DNA from: Gemmatimonadota bacterium
Lineage (GTDB): Bacteria > Gemmatimonadota > Gemmatimonadetes > Gemmatimonadales > GWC2-71-9
NCBI GenBank assembly: GCA_016713435.1
Contig: JADJPD010000013.1
Coordinates: forward strand, 62,001-126,000
Reading direction: 5' to 3'
Length of the DNA: 64,000 nucleotides
Part shown: in pieces, positions 28,865 through 38,294 of the stretch
Layout: each line of letters starts with the position of its first letter
How positions within the stretch are numbered: the stretch's first letter is position 1
Made by a program: the position numbers and the translations under genes
The notes under the pieces: model-generated
What the model saw: the letters and a program-made list of their open reading frames with translations, nothing else
Told to the model about the DNA's origin: nothing
The model's database searches: none

Positions 28865-30270
28865 ATGCACTCGCTCCCTGATCGCATCGCCGAGGCGCGC
28901 CGGATCCTGCACCACGCCTACGGCTACGCCGACTTCCGCCCGCTCCAGCGCCGGGTCGTGCAATCCGTCCTCGCCGGGCGGGACACCCTGGCCGTGCTCC
29001 CCACCGGCGGCGGCAAGTCCATCTGCTTCCAGGTCCCCGGCGTGGTGCTCGGCGGCCTCACGGTCGTGATCTCCCCGCTCGTGGCGCTGATGCAGGACCA
29101 GGTGACCGGCCTCGAGCGCCGCGGCCTGGTGGCGCGCACCCTCAACTCCCTGCAGGCCGAGGCGGAGCAGGCGGACACCATGGCGCTGCTGGCGTCGGGG
29201 ACGCTCCGGTTCCTGTATGTCTCGCCGGAGCGGGCCCCTCGGCTCGGGGAGCAGCTGCAGCAGCTCGGCGTCCGCCCCCGGCTCCTGGCCATCGACGAGG
29301 CGCATTGCATCAGCGAATGGGGCCACGATTTCCGCCCCGCCTTCCGGCGGCTGGCCCTCTTTCGCGACCTCATCGGCCGGCCGCCCACGGTGGCGCTGAC
29401 CGGCAGCGCCACGCCCGAGGTCCGGGACGACATCGTCCACGTCCTCGGCCTCACCAAGCCCGACCTGCATCAAGGCTCGTTCGACCGCCCCAACCTCTGG
29501 TTCGGCGTGCAGCCCATCCGCGCGCCGAGAGATCGCCTGCCGCTCCTCTACGAGCTCCTCGCGGCACGGCCGGGGCTGGCCATCGTGTACGCCGGCACCC
29601 GGAATGCCACCGACGCGCTCGCGCAGCGGCTCTGGTTTGCGGGGCACAAGGCGGCGGCCTACCACGCCGGCCTCACCCGCGAGCGCCGCAGCGACGTGCT
29701 GGAGCGGTTTGTCGCGGGGGAGCTGGACGTCGTCGTCGCCACCTCGGCGTTCGGCATGGGCATCGACGCGCAACGGGTGCGTCTGGTGGTGCACTGGGGG
29801 ATGCCGCCCACGCCCGAGTCTTACTATCAGGAGGCGGGCCGCGCCGGCCGCGACGGGCAGCCGGCCCGCTGCCTCCTGTTCCATCACCCGGACGATGCGA
29901 CGATCCACCAGCGCCAGCTGGAGGTCACGTTCCCGCACGTGAGGTGGTCGAGGCCCTCTGGCAGGATCCTTCCCTCCGCCGCCGCCACCCCGCCGGTGTC
30001 GTGGCCTCGGTGGACCGGCTCGCCATCGAACTCGGCCCCGATCCCGGGGACGCGGCGTGGGAGCGCGTGCGGGAACGCCGCAAGCGCGCCGTGCTCCGCC
30101 TGACCGTGATGCAGCGCTACGCCGAGGACCGGAGCTGCCGGCGGCAACGGCTGGTGGGGTACTTCGGCGAGGCCGACCCTCCCGCGTGCAGCGGCTGTGA
30201 TGCCTGCGAACGCCCGTCGGCGCCCGGCGGCTCATGGCGGAGCCGGCTGGCCCGGCTGGTCGGGCGCTAG
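28865..30270 (+). CDS. recQ: ATP-dependent DNA helicase RecQ-type, short form (single-base frameshift)
   Basis: SF2 3'-5' DNA helicase. Motifs: Walker A PTGGGKSICFQ, DEAH box AIDEAHCISEWGHDFRP, motif III TGSATP, motif VI QEAGRAGRDGQPARC. Near 29938 the frame changes: TFP should continue PREVVEALW, needing one base; the remainder ends with a cysteine cluster (CSGCDACE) of the RecQ zinc-binding region. The joined length is about 468 aa, without winged-helix or HRDC domains, so this is a short RecQ. An alternative GTG start lies at 28838. Confidence 0.88.
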
Positions 30271-30341
30271 GCTGCCGTGGCCGGTCCGCTCCCTACATGA
30301 TATCCTCCGGGGCCACCCGCCCTCGTGCCCGGAGTCACGTC

Positions 30342-31472
30342 ATGCGCCTGCGCGCTTCCATCCTCATTTGCCTCGTCGGCCTGCCGGGTGCCGTCCCCCT
30401 CGCCGCGCAGGTCCGCGCGCGCGACCTCGGCATCGCCCCCGGGATCTTCGCGCCCGGCCGCTACAACGCCATCACCGACGTCGCGGGGGTGCGCGTGGGC
30501 CAGGTCACCATCGACCTCGGCGACTCGGTGCACACCGGCGTCACCGCCATCCTCCCGCACGAGGGCAACGCCTACCTCGATCGCGTCCCCGCGGCCATCC
30601 ACGTCGGCAACGGCTTCGGCAAGCTCCTCGGCGTCACCCAGGTGCGGGAACTCGGCGAGCTCGAGTCCCCGGTCCTGCTCACCTGCACCCTGTGCGTCTG
30701 GCGGGTCGCCGACGCCACCGCGCAGTGGCTCTTGGCCCGGCCCGGGATGGCGGAGGTCATGTCCATCAACCCCGTCGTGGGCGAGACCAACGACGGCCAG
30801 CTCAATGCCATCCGCAGCCGCCAGGTGGGCCCCGACGATGTGCGCCGGGCGCTCGAGTCGGCAGCGACGGGCGCGGTCCTGGAGGGAAGCGTCGGGGCGG
30901 GGCGGGGGACGGTGGCCTTCGGCTGGAAGGGCGGCATCGGGACGGCGAGCCGGGTGCTGCCGCGCGCCCTCGGCGGGTACACGGTCGGCGTCCTGGTCCA
31001 GTCCAACTATGGTGGGGTGCTGCAGGTGCTTGGGGTGCCGGTCGGGAAGGAACTCGGCCGGTACGCCTTCAAGGATGTCGTGGAGTCGGAGCGCGGCGAC
31101 GGTTCCATCATGATCGTGGTGGCCACCGACGCACCGCTCCTCGACCGGAACCTGGGCCGGCTGGCGTCGCGGGCCATCATGGGACTCGCCCGCACCGGCT
31201 CCTCCGCCTCCAACGGTTCCGGCGACTACGTGATCGCCTTCAGCGCCGCTCCCTCCCTCCGGCGTCCGTATCGCGAACGCCGCCCCGCCGCCCCGGAACT
31301 GGCCAACGACGAGATGTCGGCCCTCTTCCAGGCCGTCGTGGAGGCCACGGAGGAGGCCATCTACAACAGCCTCACCATGGCCACGCCGGTGGCCACGGCC
31401 CGTGGCCGCGTGGAGCCGCTCCCGCTCGACCGCCTGCGGGACCTGCTCCGAAAGTACGGCGTCAGTCGCTAG
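30342..31472 (+). CDS. P1-family (DmpA-like) aminopeptidase, exported
   Basis: Ntn-fold, self-processing peptidase (L-aminopeptidase D-Ala-esterase/amidase type), 376 aa with a signal peptide ending PLAAQ. Family stretches are NAITDVAGVRVGQVT, NDGQLNAIRSR, GWKGGIGTASR and the cleavage-site region GDGS before IMIVVATDAPL, where the new N-terminal Ser is expected. Its 3' end overlaps that of the convergent histidine kinase gene by 11 bases. Probably acts on peptides in the periplasm. Confidence 0.88.
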   Translation: MRLRASILICLVGLPGAVPLAAQVRARDLGIAPGIFAPGRYNAITDVAGVRVGQVTIDLGDSVHTGVTAILPHEGNAYLDRVPAAIHVGNGFGKLLGVTQVRELGELESPVLLTCTLCVWRVADATAQWLLARPGMAEVMSINPVVGETNDGQLNAIRSRQVGPDDVRRALESAATGAVLEGSVGAGRGTVAFGWKGGIGTASRVLPRALGGYTVGVLVQSNYGGVLQVLGVPVGKELGRYAFKDVVESERGDGSIMIVVATDAPLLDRNLGRLASRAIMGLARTGSSASNGSGDYVIAFSAAPSLRRPYRERRPAAPELANDEMSALFQAVVEATEEAIYNSLTMATPVATARGRVEPLPLDRLRDLLRKYGVSR

Positions 31473-33382
31473 GCCCGGTGCCCGCCCCGGCGCCGGGCGG
31501 CCCCTCGGGCGCGCACAAGGCGTCGATGGCCGACGAGAGTTCCAGCAGCGTGAACGGCTTGGTCAGGAATCGAAAGCCGGGGCTGCCGAGCCATTCGGCC
31601 GGTACGTCCACGTCGGCGTACCCGGTCATGACCAGGACGGGGGCACGCACGCCAGACTCCATCAGGCGCTGCACCACGTCCATGCCGGAGCCATCCGGCA
31701 TGTGCATGTCGGTCAGGATCAGCCCGATCGGCTCACTGGCCGCCACCGCCTGCACGAGCGCCTCCGCCACGCCCCCCGCCCGCAGCACCGTCCGGCCTTC
31801 CCGCTCCAGGCCGCGGGCCACGACTCGCAGCAGGCTCTCATCATCGTCCACAAGCAGGATCGGACCCTTTCGGTGTCCGGCCGCCAGCGCGCCGGGGGGA
31901 ATGGACACGGCGGCGGGACGCTCCACGCCCGGCAGGTACAGGGTCAACCGGGTGCCCCGGCCCGGGGTGCTCTCCACCGTGATGCCACCCCCAACTTGGC
32001 CCACGATCCCATGCACGGTCGACAACCCGAGCCCGCGCCCGGTGACCCATGGCTTGGTGGAGAAGAATGGCTCGAAGAGATGGCGTAGCGTGGCCTCGTC
32101 CATGCCCACGCCGGTGTCGGCCACCTCGAGCGTCGCGTAGCGACCGGCTGGGAGGGTGCCCGTCGGGTGCGTCAGCGGCTGCTCCAGCTGGACCGCCCCG
32201 CGCCGCAACGCCAGGGTGCCGCCGCCCGGCATGGCATCGCGGGCGTTCTCCACCAGGTGGTGCAGTGCGTGCTCCAGCTGCACCGGGTCCATGCGCACCC
32301 AGTCGGCGTCCTCGGTGGTCGCCTCGACTTCCAGCCTCACCGCGGGTGGCAGCAGCCGACGCACCGCCTTCTCCGCCTGCGCCAGCCAGGCGCCGAGCCG
32401 GAACGGACGCGCCGCACTCGGCAGCCCGCGGCAGAACGAGGCGAGCTCGGCCGTGAGGTGCTGCGCCCGCTGCATCACCTCGCCGATCTCCTGCAGGTGC
32501 CACCGCGCGTCCCGGCCTGCGCGCAGGTCTTCATCCGCCAGCTCCACGGCGAACTGCACCGCGGTGAAGAGACTGTTGAACTCGTGGCTCACCCCCGCGG
32601 CCAGCCGCCCCGCCGACTCGAGCCGCTGGGCACGCTGCAGCTTCTCCTCCAGCGCCCGCTCCCCGGTCACGTCCCGCGCCACCAGCACCGCCCCGAGGAC
32701 CGCCCCATCCGGCCGGCGCAGCTGCCGGGCCCGGGCCAGGAGGCGCCGCGGACTCCGGCCCGGCTTGGCCAGCACCACCTCCAGGGGCGGCACGCTCTCC
32801 CCGGCCAGCGCGCGCCGCAGCGGGAGCTCCTCGGGCGCCATCGGCGTGACGCCGTCGCGCTGCCGGAACCACGCATCCTCCTCCTCCAGGGTGGGTTGCG
32901 TGCCCGCGGCGTCCACCGCATGCAGCCGGCGCGCCGTGTCATTGAGGAGCAGGATGCGCCCGTCGGCGTCACAGATCACCACCTCCTCGTCCATCTGCTC
33001 GAAGGTGGCACTCAGCACCTCTCGTTCCTGTGCCAGGCGCGCCTCGGCCTCGGCCTCGGCCGTCACCTCCACCACGGCCACCAGGGCGGAGCGCACCTGC
33101 CCGTCGTCGGCGCGCTCGGGCTCCGCGTGGCTCTCGAAGTGGCGGAGGCCGGCGGCAGGGGTAGGCAAATCGCCGGCTGTATGGCGTGCCCGTCGCGAAG
33201 ACGTGGGCCACCGCCGCCTCGGTCGCCGCCACGACCTCGTCGGGGAAGCCCGCCTCCCGCGCCGTCCGGCCCAGCATCGTCTCGCGCGACCGGCCCACGA
33301 CACCGGCGGCCGCCTCACTGACAAACACATAGCGCCCCTCCGCGTCGAGCCGGAGGAGCAGCAGGGAAGTTGGGGTGCGCAT
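31462..33382 (-). CDS. Hybrid PAS histidine kinase with C-terminal receiver (frameshifted near N-terminus)
   Basis: Signalling kinase of about 640 aa. Order: N-terminal PAS (VFVSEAAAGVVGRSRETMLG), second PAS (QMDEEVVICDADGRILLLND), HisKA with SHEFNSLFTAVQF, HATPase with LVENARDAMPGGG, DTGVGMDEATL, and GRGLGLSTVHGIV, then a receiver with phospho-Asp in LILTDMHMPDGSG and Lys in FLTKPF. No transmembrane segment is seen, so it is cytosolic. The frame changes near 33177 within the first PAS, where FRLPTPAGLRHFES-like sequence is expected; one base is probably missing. Start ATG 33382 follows GGAAGTGAG. No cognate regulator adjoins. Confidence 0.85.
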
Positions 33383-33666
33383 GGGGACGCTCACTTCCAC
33401 GGGAGGGCCGGCATGGTCCAGCGAGCTTTCTGGCCGGCGGCGAGAGGGGGCCAAGCGCTCCCCGCCATCGGGGGCGTTCTCGGCCCGGCTCTACGCCGTA
33501 CAATGTGTCGGCCTCCAACCCGGCGCAATGCGGATGACCTTCATGCACGATCCAAGTGCAAGCCCTGCATAAAGATACGGGCATGACGGGCGTGAATTTT
33601 CTGTTATATTGACCGACGGCAAGCCCCACCCCGGGGCGCCCTGCCACTCCGCCAACCGAGAGCCGC

Positions 33667-34884
33667 ATGGACTCGTCGCTTTACTTCAGCGAGCAGCATC
33701 AGCAGGTCCGCGAGATGGTCCGCGATTTCGCCCAGCGCGACGTCGCCCCCGTGGCCCGCGAACTCGACCGCACCTCCGCCTTCCCGTGGGAGAACATCCG
33801 CAAGATGGGCGAGCTCGGCCTCCTCGGCGTGCCGTGGCCCGAGGAGTTCGGCGGGGCGGGGATGGACCAGCTGAGCTACTACCTCACCATCCACGAGCTG
33901 GCCAAGGTGGACGCGTCGCACGCCCTCACCATCAGCGCGCACACCAACCTCGGCACCTCGCCGATCATGGACTTCGGCACGGAGGAGCAGAAGCGGCGCT
34001 ACGTCCCGCTGCTCGCCTCGGGGCGGGTGCTCGGCGGCTTTGGCCTCACCGAGCCGGGCGCCGGGAGCGACGCCGGCGGCACCGCCACCACCGCGGTGGA
34101 CAAGGGCAGCCACTACGTCCTGAACGGGGCCAAGATCTTCATCACCCACGCCGGCGTGGGGGAGATCTTCGTGGCCACCGCGCGCACCGAGCCGGGCCAG
34201 GGCAACAAGGGCATCACCAGCTTCATCCTCACCAAGGAGACCTGCGATCTCGAGGCCTGCCGCGCCGTCGGCGTAGGCCACGACGACAGCCTCCCGGTGA
34301 TCCCCGGCTTTCGCGCCGGCAAGAAGGAAGACAAGATGGGCTGGCGTGCCAGCGATACCCGCGAGCTGGTCTTCGAGGATGCCGTGGTGCCCAAGGAGAA
34401 CGTCCTGGGCACGCCGGGGAAGGGCTTCATCAACTTCCTCAAGACACTCGACGCCGGCCGCATCGGCATCGCCGCGCTCTCCCTCGGCATCGCCGAGGGG
34501 GCGTACGAGGAGGCGCTCAAGTACGCCGGGGTCCGCAAGCAGTTCGGCAAGCCGATCGGCAGCTTCCAGGGGGTCCACTTCCAGCTGGCTGACATGGCGC
34601 TGGAGATCGAGGCCGGCACCCACCTCCTCTACCACGCGGCGTGGCTCAAGCAGAATGGGAAGCCGTTCAAGAAGGAGGCGGCCATGGCCAAGCTCTACTG
34701 CTCCGAACTGGCCATGCGGGTCACCACCAAGGCGGTCCAGGTCTTCGGCGGGTATGGTTACACCACCGAGTACCCGGTGGAGCGCATGATGCGCGACGCC
34801 AAGGTCTGCGAGATCGGCGAGGGCACGAGCGAGATCCAGCGCATCGTCATCGCCCGGCAGATCCTGGGCGACATCGTGGCGTGA
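33667..34884 (+). CDS. Acyl-CoA dehydrogenase
   Basis: FAD-dependent alpha,beta-dehydrogenase of acyl-CoA esters, 405 aa, passing electrons to ETF. Seen: FGLTEPGAGSDAGG, FITHAGVGEIF, the dimer/FAD segment RKQFGKPIGSFQGV, QVFGGYGYTTEYPVERMMRD and catalytic Glu in GEGTSEIQR. Relative to short-chain relatives there is an extra 12 or so residues (VGVGHDDSLPVI) before PGFRAGKKEDKMGWRAS. It stands alone between the kinase and the RNase gene; TTATATT near 33603 may be its -10 region. It complements the acyl-CoA cluster at 16.5-28.6 kb. Confidence 0.93.
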   Translation: MDSSLYFSEQHQQVREMVRDFAQRDVAPVARELDRTSAFPWENIRKMGELGLLGVPWPEEFGGAGMDQLSYYLTIHELAKVDASHALTISAHTNLGTSPIMDFGTEEQKRRYVPLLASGRVLGGFGLTEPGAGSDAGGTATTAVDKGSHYVLNGAKIFITHAGVGEIFVATARTEPGQGNKGITSFILTKETCDLEACRAVGVGHDDSLPVIPGFRAGKKEDKMGWRASDTRELVFEDAVVPKENVLGTPGKGFINFLKTLDAGRIGIAALSLGIAEGAYEEALKYAGVRKQFGKPIGSFQGVHFQLADMALEIEAGTHLLYHAAWLKQNGKPFKKEAAMAKLYCSELAMRVTTKAVQVFGGYGYTTEYPVERMMRDAKVCEIGEGTSEIQRIVIARQILGDIVA

Positions 34885-34912
34885 GTTCACCCCGAGTCTG
34901 AGGCGAACTTCA

Positions 34913-34942
34913 GGGGCCCGGGCCGGTGTCGGCCCGGGCCCC
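34913..34942 (+). terminator. Strong hairpin after acyl-CoA dehydrogenase
   Basis: Perfect 12-bp stem GGGGCCCGGGCC/GGCCCGGGCCCC with a 6-base loop, 29 bases past the stop; no T-run. Confidence 0.65.
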
Positions 34943-34998
34943 GTTGGCGGCCGGAGCCCTGCTGACCGGGGGCCCAAGTGGACAGGTTTTGTTCATTA

Positions 34999-35027
34999 TT
35001 GCCCTAAACCCTAGTCAGGCCTATCTT
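34999..35027 (+). promoter_or_regulatory. Candidate promoter of the RNase E/G gene
   Basis: TTGCCC and TATCTT separated by 17 bases, in a locally AT-richer stretch. It would give a leader of about 375 bases before the RNase start at 35409. The leader holds no convincing gene: an open frame at 35027 encodes Arg/Pro-rich sequence without recognisable features. Confidence 0.45.
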
Positions 35028-35408
35028 TGGCCATGCTTCATTCTTGGCTGGACCCCCTTTATTTCAACCTGACCGCCCTCCTCCTCGGGGGGTGGCTCGT
35101 TGGGGTCCGGCCGGATCTTGCGGGGCGGTGCCGCCGTGCGGCCGTCTCGCGTGTGGTTCGTAGGTCGCGTCCTGGCATTCGTGCGAACCGACCCGCCGGC
35201 CGTCCGCGGCAGGCCGGGGCCAGGCGATCCCCTGTCTCTGTTCCCCTTTCTTCCTTCTTGCCCCGTCCGGCCCGTGGCACCGCCGGGGGGCTGTCCTGCC
35301 TGAGTGAGCGCTCGCGAGCGCGCCTCGGCGGGTCTCACCTATTGGGTGGATTCCCCGTGGGGCGCGCCAGCGCGGCCCCGCCGGGGACCCGCCTCGAGGT
35401 CTTGTCGC

Positions 35409-37028
35409 GTGAAGCGCGAGATTCTGATCAACGGCAGCCAGCGGGAAACCCGCGTGGCCATTCTCGAGGACGACCGCCTCGTCGAGTTGCTGGTGGACCG
35501 CCCGGATCACCGCCGGACCGTCGGCGACATCTACCTCGGGCGGGTTGAGGCGGTCCTCCCGGGCATCCAAGCCGCGTTCGTCGACATCGGCCTCGAAAAG
35601 AGCGCCTTCCTCCACGCCAGCGACCTCCTCGAGCCCGAGGAGGACGACGAACCCGAGGACTCCGACGAGGCCGACGAGGCCTTCGAGGAGGCCGAGGAGG
35701 AGCAGGAGCGCGCCAAGGGCAAGGGCCGAGGCCAGAATGGCAACGGCGAGCCGCGCCAGCGCGAGGTCCGCTCCCGCCGGGCCCTCCCCGACGTCTCCGA
35801 GATCCTGAAGAAGGGCCAGACCCTCCTGGTGCAGGTCACCAAGGAGCCCATCAGCACCAAGGGCTGCCGGGTCACCGCGCAGATCTCCCTGGCCGGGCGC
35901 TTCCTGGTCTACATGCCCTACGCCTCGAAGGTCGGGGTGAGCCGGAAGATCGAGAGCAAGGAGCTCCGCACCCGGCTCCGGGAAATGGTGGGGAAGTACC
36001 TGCCCAAGGATGCGGGCGGCATGATCGTGCGGACGGTGGCCGAGGACGTCACGGAGGAGCACGTGCAGCGGGAGGTGGAGAGCCTCCTCAATCTCTGGAA
36101 GAAGATCAACCGCAAGAAGACCTTCGTCCGTGCACCGGCGCTGGTCCAGCGCGAGACGAGCCTCACCCGCGGCATCATCCGCGACCTGTTCAGCGCCAAG
36201 GTGGACGCGCTGCACGTGGACTCGAAGGAGCTCTACAACGAGATCGAGGCCTACCTCAAGCAGGTGGATCCCGAGCTTCTCGGCCGCGCCAACCTCTACG
36301 GCGAGGCGGTCCCGCTCTTCGACAAGTTCGACATCGAGAACGAGATCCGGGACCTCTTCAAGGCCCGCTGCGACCTGCCCACCGGCGGCTACATCATCAT
36401 CCAGCCCACCGAGGCGCTGGTCTCCATCGACGTCAACACGGGGCGCTACACCGGCAAGAAGGACCCCGAGAAGACGATCCTCAAGACCAACATCGAGGCC
36501 GCCCGCGAGATTGCCCGGCAGATCCGCCTCCGTGACATCGGTGGCATCATCGTCTGCGACTTCATCGACATGGAGACCCGGGCCAACCGGGACCGCGTGC
36601 TGCAGGAGCTGCGGACCCACCTGGGCCGGGACCGGGCCCGCACCAAGGCGTTCGCGGTGTCGGAGCTCGGCCTGATCGAGATGACCCGCCAGCGGGTCCG
36701 CCCCTCGCTTTGGCACTCCATGACGGCCGAGTGTCCCGCCTGCAAGGGCTCGGGCCGGGTGTTCACGCCGGAGGTGGTGGCACGGCGGCTCGAGCGGTCG
36801 CTCAAGCGGGCGGGGCGGGAGCGCCGGGAGCGCCAGCTGGCGGTCCGGCTGCATCCCGAGGTGGCCCTCTACCTCCTCGAGGAGGAGCCGCGGCTCATCC
36901 ACACCCTCGGCAAGCTCACCGGCCTCGAACTCGAGCTCCGGGACGACCCCATGATGCGGGTGGACGAGTTCCGCCTCATGAGCCGGCCCGGGGGCCGGGA
37001 CGTCACCGAGATCTACGCCGTCGCCTGA
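35409..37028 (+). CDS. rng: Ribonuclease E/G family endoribonuclease
   Basis: Single-strand-specific endoRNase for rRNA maturation and mRNA decay, 539 aa. The S1 domain (about residues 35-150) contains an unusual acidic/charged insertion of roughly 60 residues (from LLEPEEDDEPED to GQNGNGEPR). Catalytic aspartates lie in SIDVNTG and FIDMETR; the zinc link is CPACKGSG. It lacks the long C-terminal scaffold of RNase E, so it is closer to RNase G in length. Start GTG 35409 has GAGG nine bases upstream. Neighbour to rplU-rpmA, as in many bacteria. Confidence 0.92.
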   Translation: MKREILINGSQRETRVAILEDDRLVELLVDRPDHRRTVGDIYLGRVEAVLPGIQAAFVDIGLEKSAFLHASDLLEPEEDDEPEDSDEADEAFEEAEEEQERAKGKGRGQNGNGEPRQREVRSRRALPDVSEILKKGQTLLVQVTKEPISTKGCRVTAQISLAGRFLVYMPYASKVGVSRKIESKELRTRLREMVGKYLPKDAGGMIVRTVAEDVTEEHVQREVESLLNLWKKINRKKTFVRAPALVQRETSLTRGIIRDLFSAKVDALHVDSKELYNEIEAYLKQVDPELLGRANLYGEAVPLFDKFDIENEIRDLFKARCDLPTGGYIIIQPTEALVSIDVNTGRYTGKKDPEKTILKTNIEAAREIARQIRLRDIGGIIVCDFIDMETRANRDRVLQELRTHLGRDRARTKAFAVSELGLIEMTRQRVRPSLWHSMTAECPACKGSGRVFTPEVVARRLERSLKRAGRERRERQLAVRLHPEVALYLLEEEPRLIHTLGKLTGLELELRDDPMMRVDEFRLMSRPGGRDVTEIYAVA

Positions 37029-37039
37029 CCCCGGCCGGC

Positions 37040-37063
37040 AGGGGCCGGATGCGTCCGGCCCCT
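37040..37063 (+). terminator. Hairpin after the RNase gene
   Basis: Perfect 10-bp stem AGGGGCCGGA/TCCGGCCCCT with loop TGCG, 12 bases past the stop. Confidence 0.6.
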
Positions 37064-37084
37064 CCGCGATCTGGGGGGCGGCCC

Positions 37085-37113
37085 TTGCCGAAATCCCAAC
37101 CCCCATCTATACT
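37085..37113 (+). promoter_or_regulatory. Promoter of rplU-rpmA
   Basis: TTGCCG, a 17-base spacer, then TATACT: the best sigma-70-type match in the window, placed directly before the ribosomal protein operon and after a terminator. Confidence 0.65.
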
Positions 37114-37157
37114 TGCGGGCTCTTGTACCTAGTGTTTTTCTGACCATGAGCTCGCCC

Positions 37158-37472
37158 ATGTACGCGATTATCCAGGCCGCCGGCAAGCAGTTCCGCGCGG
37201 AAAAGGGGATGACGCTCCAGGTTCCGCTGATGACCGCGGAGCCCGGCAGCACGGTGACCTTCGACGAGGTGCTGCTCACCTCCGACGGGGCCACCATCAA
37301 GGCCGGCACCCCCTTCGTGGCGGGGGCCAAGGTCACCGCCGAAGTCATCGGCCTCGCCAAGGGCGAGAAGATCTACGTCTTCAAGTTCAAGCGGCGGAAG
37401 AACTACCGCCGCAAGACCGGCCATCGGCAGAAGTACACCGAGGTCCGCATCACCGACGTGAAGGTCGGGTAA
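37158..37472 (+). CDS. rplU: 50S ribosomal protein L21
   Basis: Large-subunit protein binding 23S rRNA, 104 aa from the ATG at 37158, which gives the canonical start MYAIIQAAGKQF; an in-frame ATG at 37146 would add four residues. The basic C-terminal signature KFKRRKNYRRKTGHRQ is present. rpmA follows after nine bases. Confidence 0.96.
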   Translation: MYAIIQAAGKQFRAEKGMTLQVPLMTAEPGSTVTFDEVLLTSDGATIKAGTPFVAGAKVTAEVIGLAKGEKIYVFKFKRRKNYRRKTGHRQKYTEVRITDVKVG

Positions 37473-37481
37473 GAGGCTCCC

Positions 37482-37754
37482 ATGGCTCATAAAAAGGGCG
37501 TCGGCTCCAGCCGCAACGGTCGCGATTCCAATCCGCAGTACCTCGGCGTCAAGCGCTACGGCGGCGAGAAGGTCGTGGCCGGGAACATCCTGGTCACCCA
37601 GCGGGGCACCAAGTTCCACCCCGGCAAGAACGTGGGCCGCGGCACCGACGACACGCTCTTCGCGCTCGTCGACGGCGTGGTCAAGTTCGAGCACAAGGAC
37701 AAGAAGCGGATGAAGGTTTCCGTCTACCCCGCCGAGGCCGTCGCCGCCTCCTGA
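37482..37754 (+). CDS. rpmA: 50S ribosomal protein L27
   Basis: 90-aa large-subunit protein reaching the peptidyl-transferase centre through its N-terminal tail, AHKKGVGSSRNGRDS. The body has QRGTKFHPGKNVGRGTDDTLFAL. The tail starts directly at the mature form, without the extension that Firmicutes cleave off. Ribosome site GAGG lies upstream; a T-tailed terminator follows. Confidence 0.97.
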   Translation: MAHKKGVGSSRNGRDSNPQYLGVKRYGGEKVVAGNILVTQRGTKFHPGKNVGRGTDDTLFALVDGVVKFEHKDKKRMKVSVYPAEAVAAS

Positions 37755-37775
37755 GGGACGGACTTCCGCGGTGCG

Positions 37776-37801
37776 GGGGCGGCCTTCGGGCCGCCCCTTT
37801 T
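37776..37801 (+). terminator. Rho-independent terminator of rplU-rpmA
   Basis: A 9-bp stem GGGGCGGCC/GGCCGCCCC with UUCG-type tetraloop, then TTTT. Confidence 0.85.
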
Positions 37802-37879
37802 GCATTCCCACCACAACCTGAAACACGCGTCGCCTCCGACCCGTTTAGATTCACCGACACCAGCGACGGGGAGACCACC

Positions 37880-38221
37880 ATGGCAGGATTCCTGGACCGG
37901 CTCAATCAGGAGCTCGAGACTTACGGCAAGCGGGCCCAGCAGGCCCTGGACGAGGGGCGGCTGCAGGTGGAGAAGTTCCGCATCAAGCGCGAGCGGGACG
38001 AGGCCGCCAAGCACCTCGGTTACCTGTACCACCGGAAGGAGAAGGGCACGGCGGTCGATCCGCTCGAGATCGACGCCTGGGTGCGCCGGATCGACGTGGC
38101 CAACGAGAGCCTGGAGCGCATCGAGCGCACCATGGCAAGCATGAGGCCCGACGGAGTCACGGTAAGTGAAGCGCCCGCCGCCGAGACCACCAGCGCCCCG
38201 GACGCGGAGATCGTCCGCTAG
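37880..38221 (+). CDS. Hypothetical charged helical protein
   Basis: 113 aa, cytosolic, no family recognised. The first 95 residues are rich in Glu, Lys, Arg and Leu with heptad-like spacing (LNQELETYGKRAQQALDEGR), suggesting a coiled coil; the tail is Ala/Thr/Glu-rich and probably disordered. GGGGAG precedes the ATG by seven bases. It stands alone between two terminators. Confidence 0.7.
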   Translation: MAGFLDRLNQELETYGKRAQQALDEGRLQVEKFRIKRERDEAAKHLGYLYHRKEKGTAVDPLEIDAWVRRIDVANESLERIERTMASMRPDGVTVSEAPAAETTSAPDAEIVR

Positions 38222-38244
38222 ACCGCGGCGGGGAACAGGAAACG

Positions 38245-38276
38245 ACGAAGGGGAGCCCGGCCGGGCTCCCCTTCGT
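38245..38276. terminator. Bidirectional terminator, 16-bp perfect palindrome
   Basis: ACGAAGGGGAGCCCGG directly followed by its complement, between the convergent hypothetical gene and the amidohydrolase gene. Confidence 0.75.
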
Positions 38277-38294
38277 GCGTTCCGGTGGCCAGGA

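Noticed and set aside
30197..32140. A 647-aa plus-strand frame crossing the P1 peptidase and the kinase
   Set aside because: It runs in the wrong frame through the peptidase and antisense to the kinase, with no conserved sequence.
35027..35548. A 173-aa gene in the leader of the RNase gene
   Set aside because: Arg/Pro/Gly-rich sequence with no motif, overlapping the real RNase start in another frame.
38245..38276. Palindrome as a mobile-element or CRISPR repeat
   Set aside because: It occurs once, lies between convergent stops, and matches the terminator style seen at other gene ends here.
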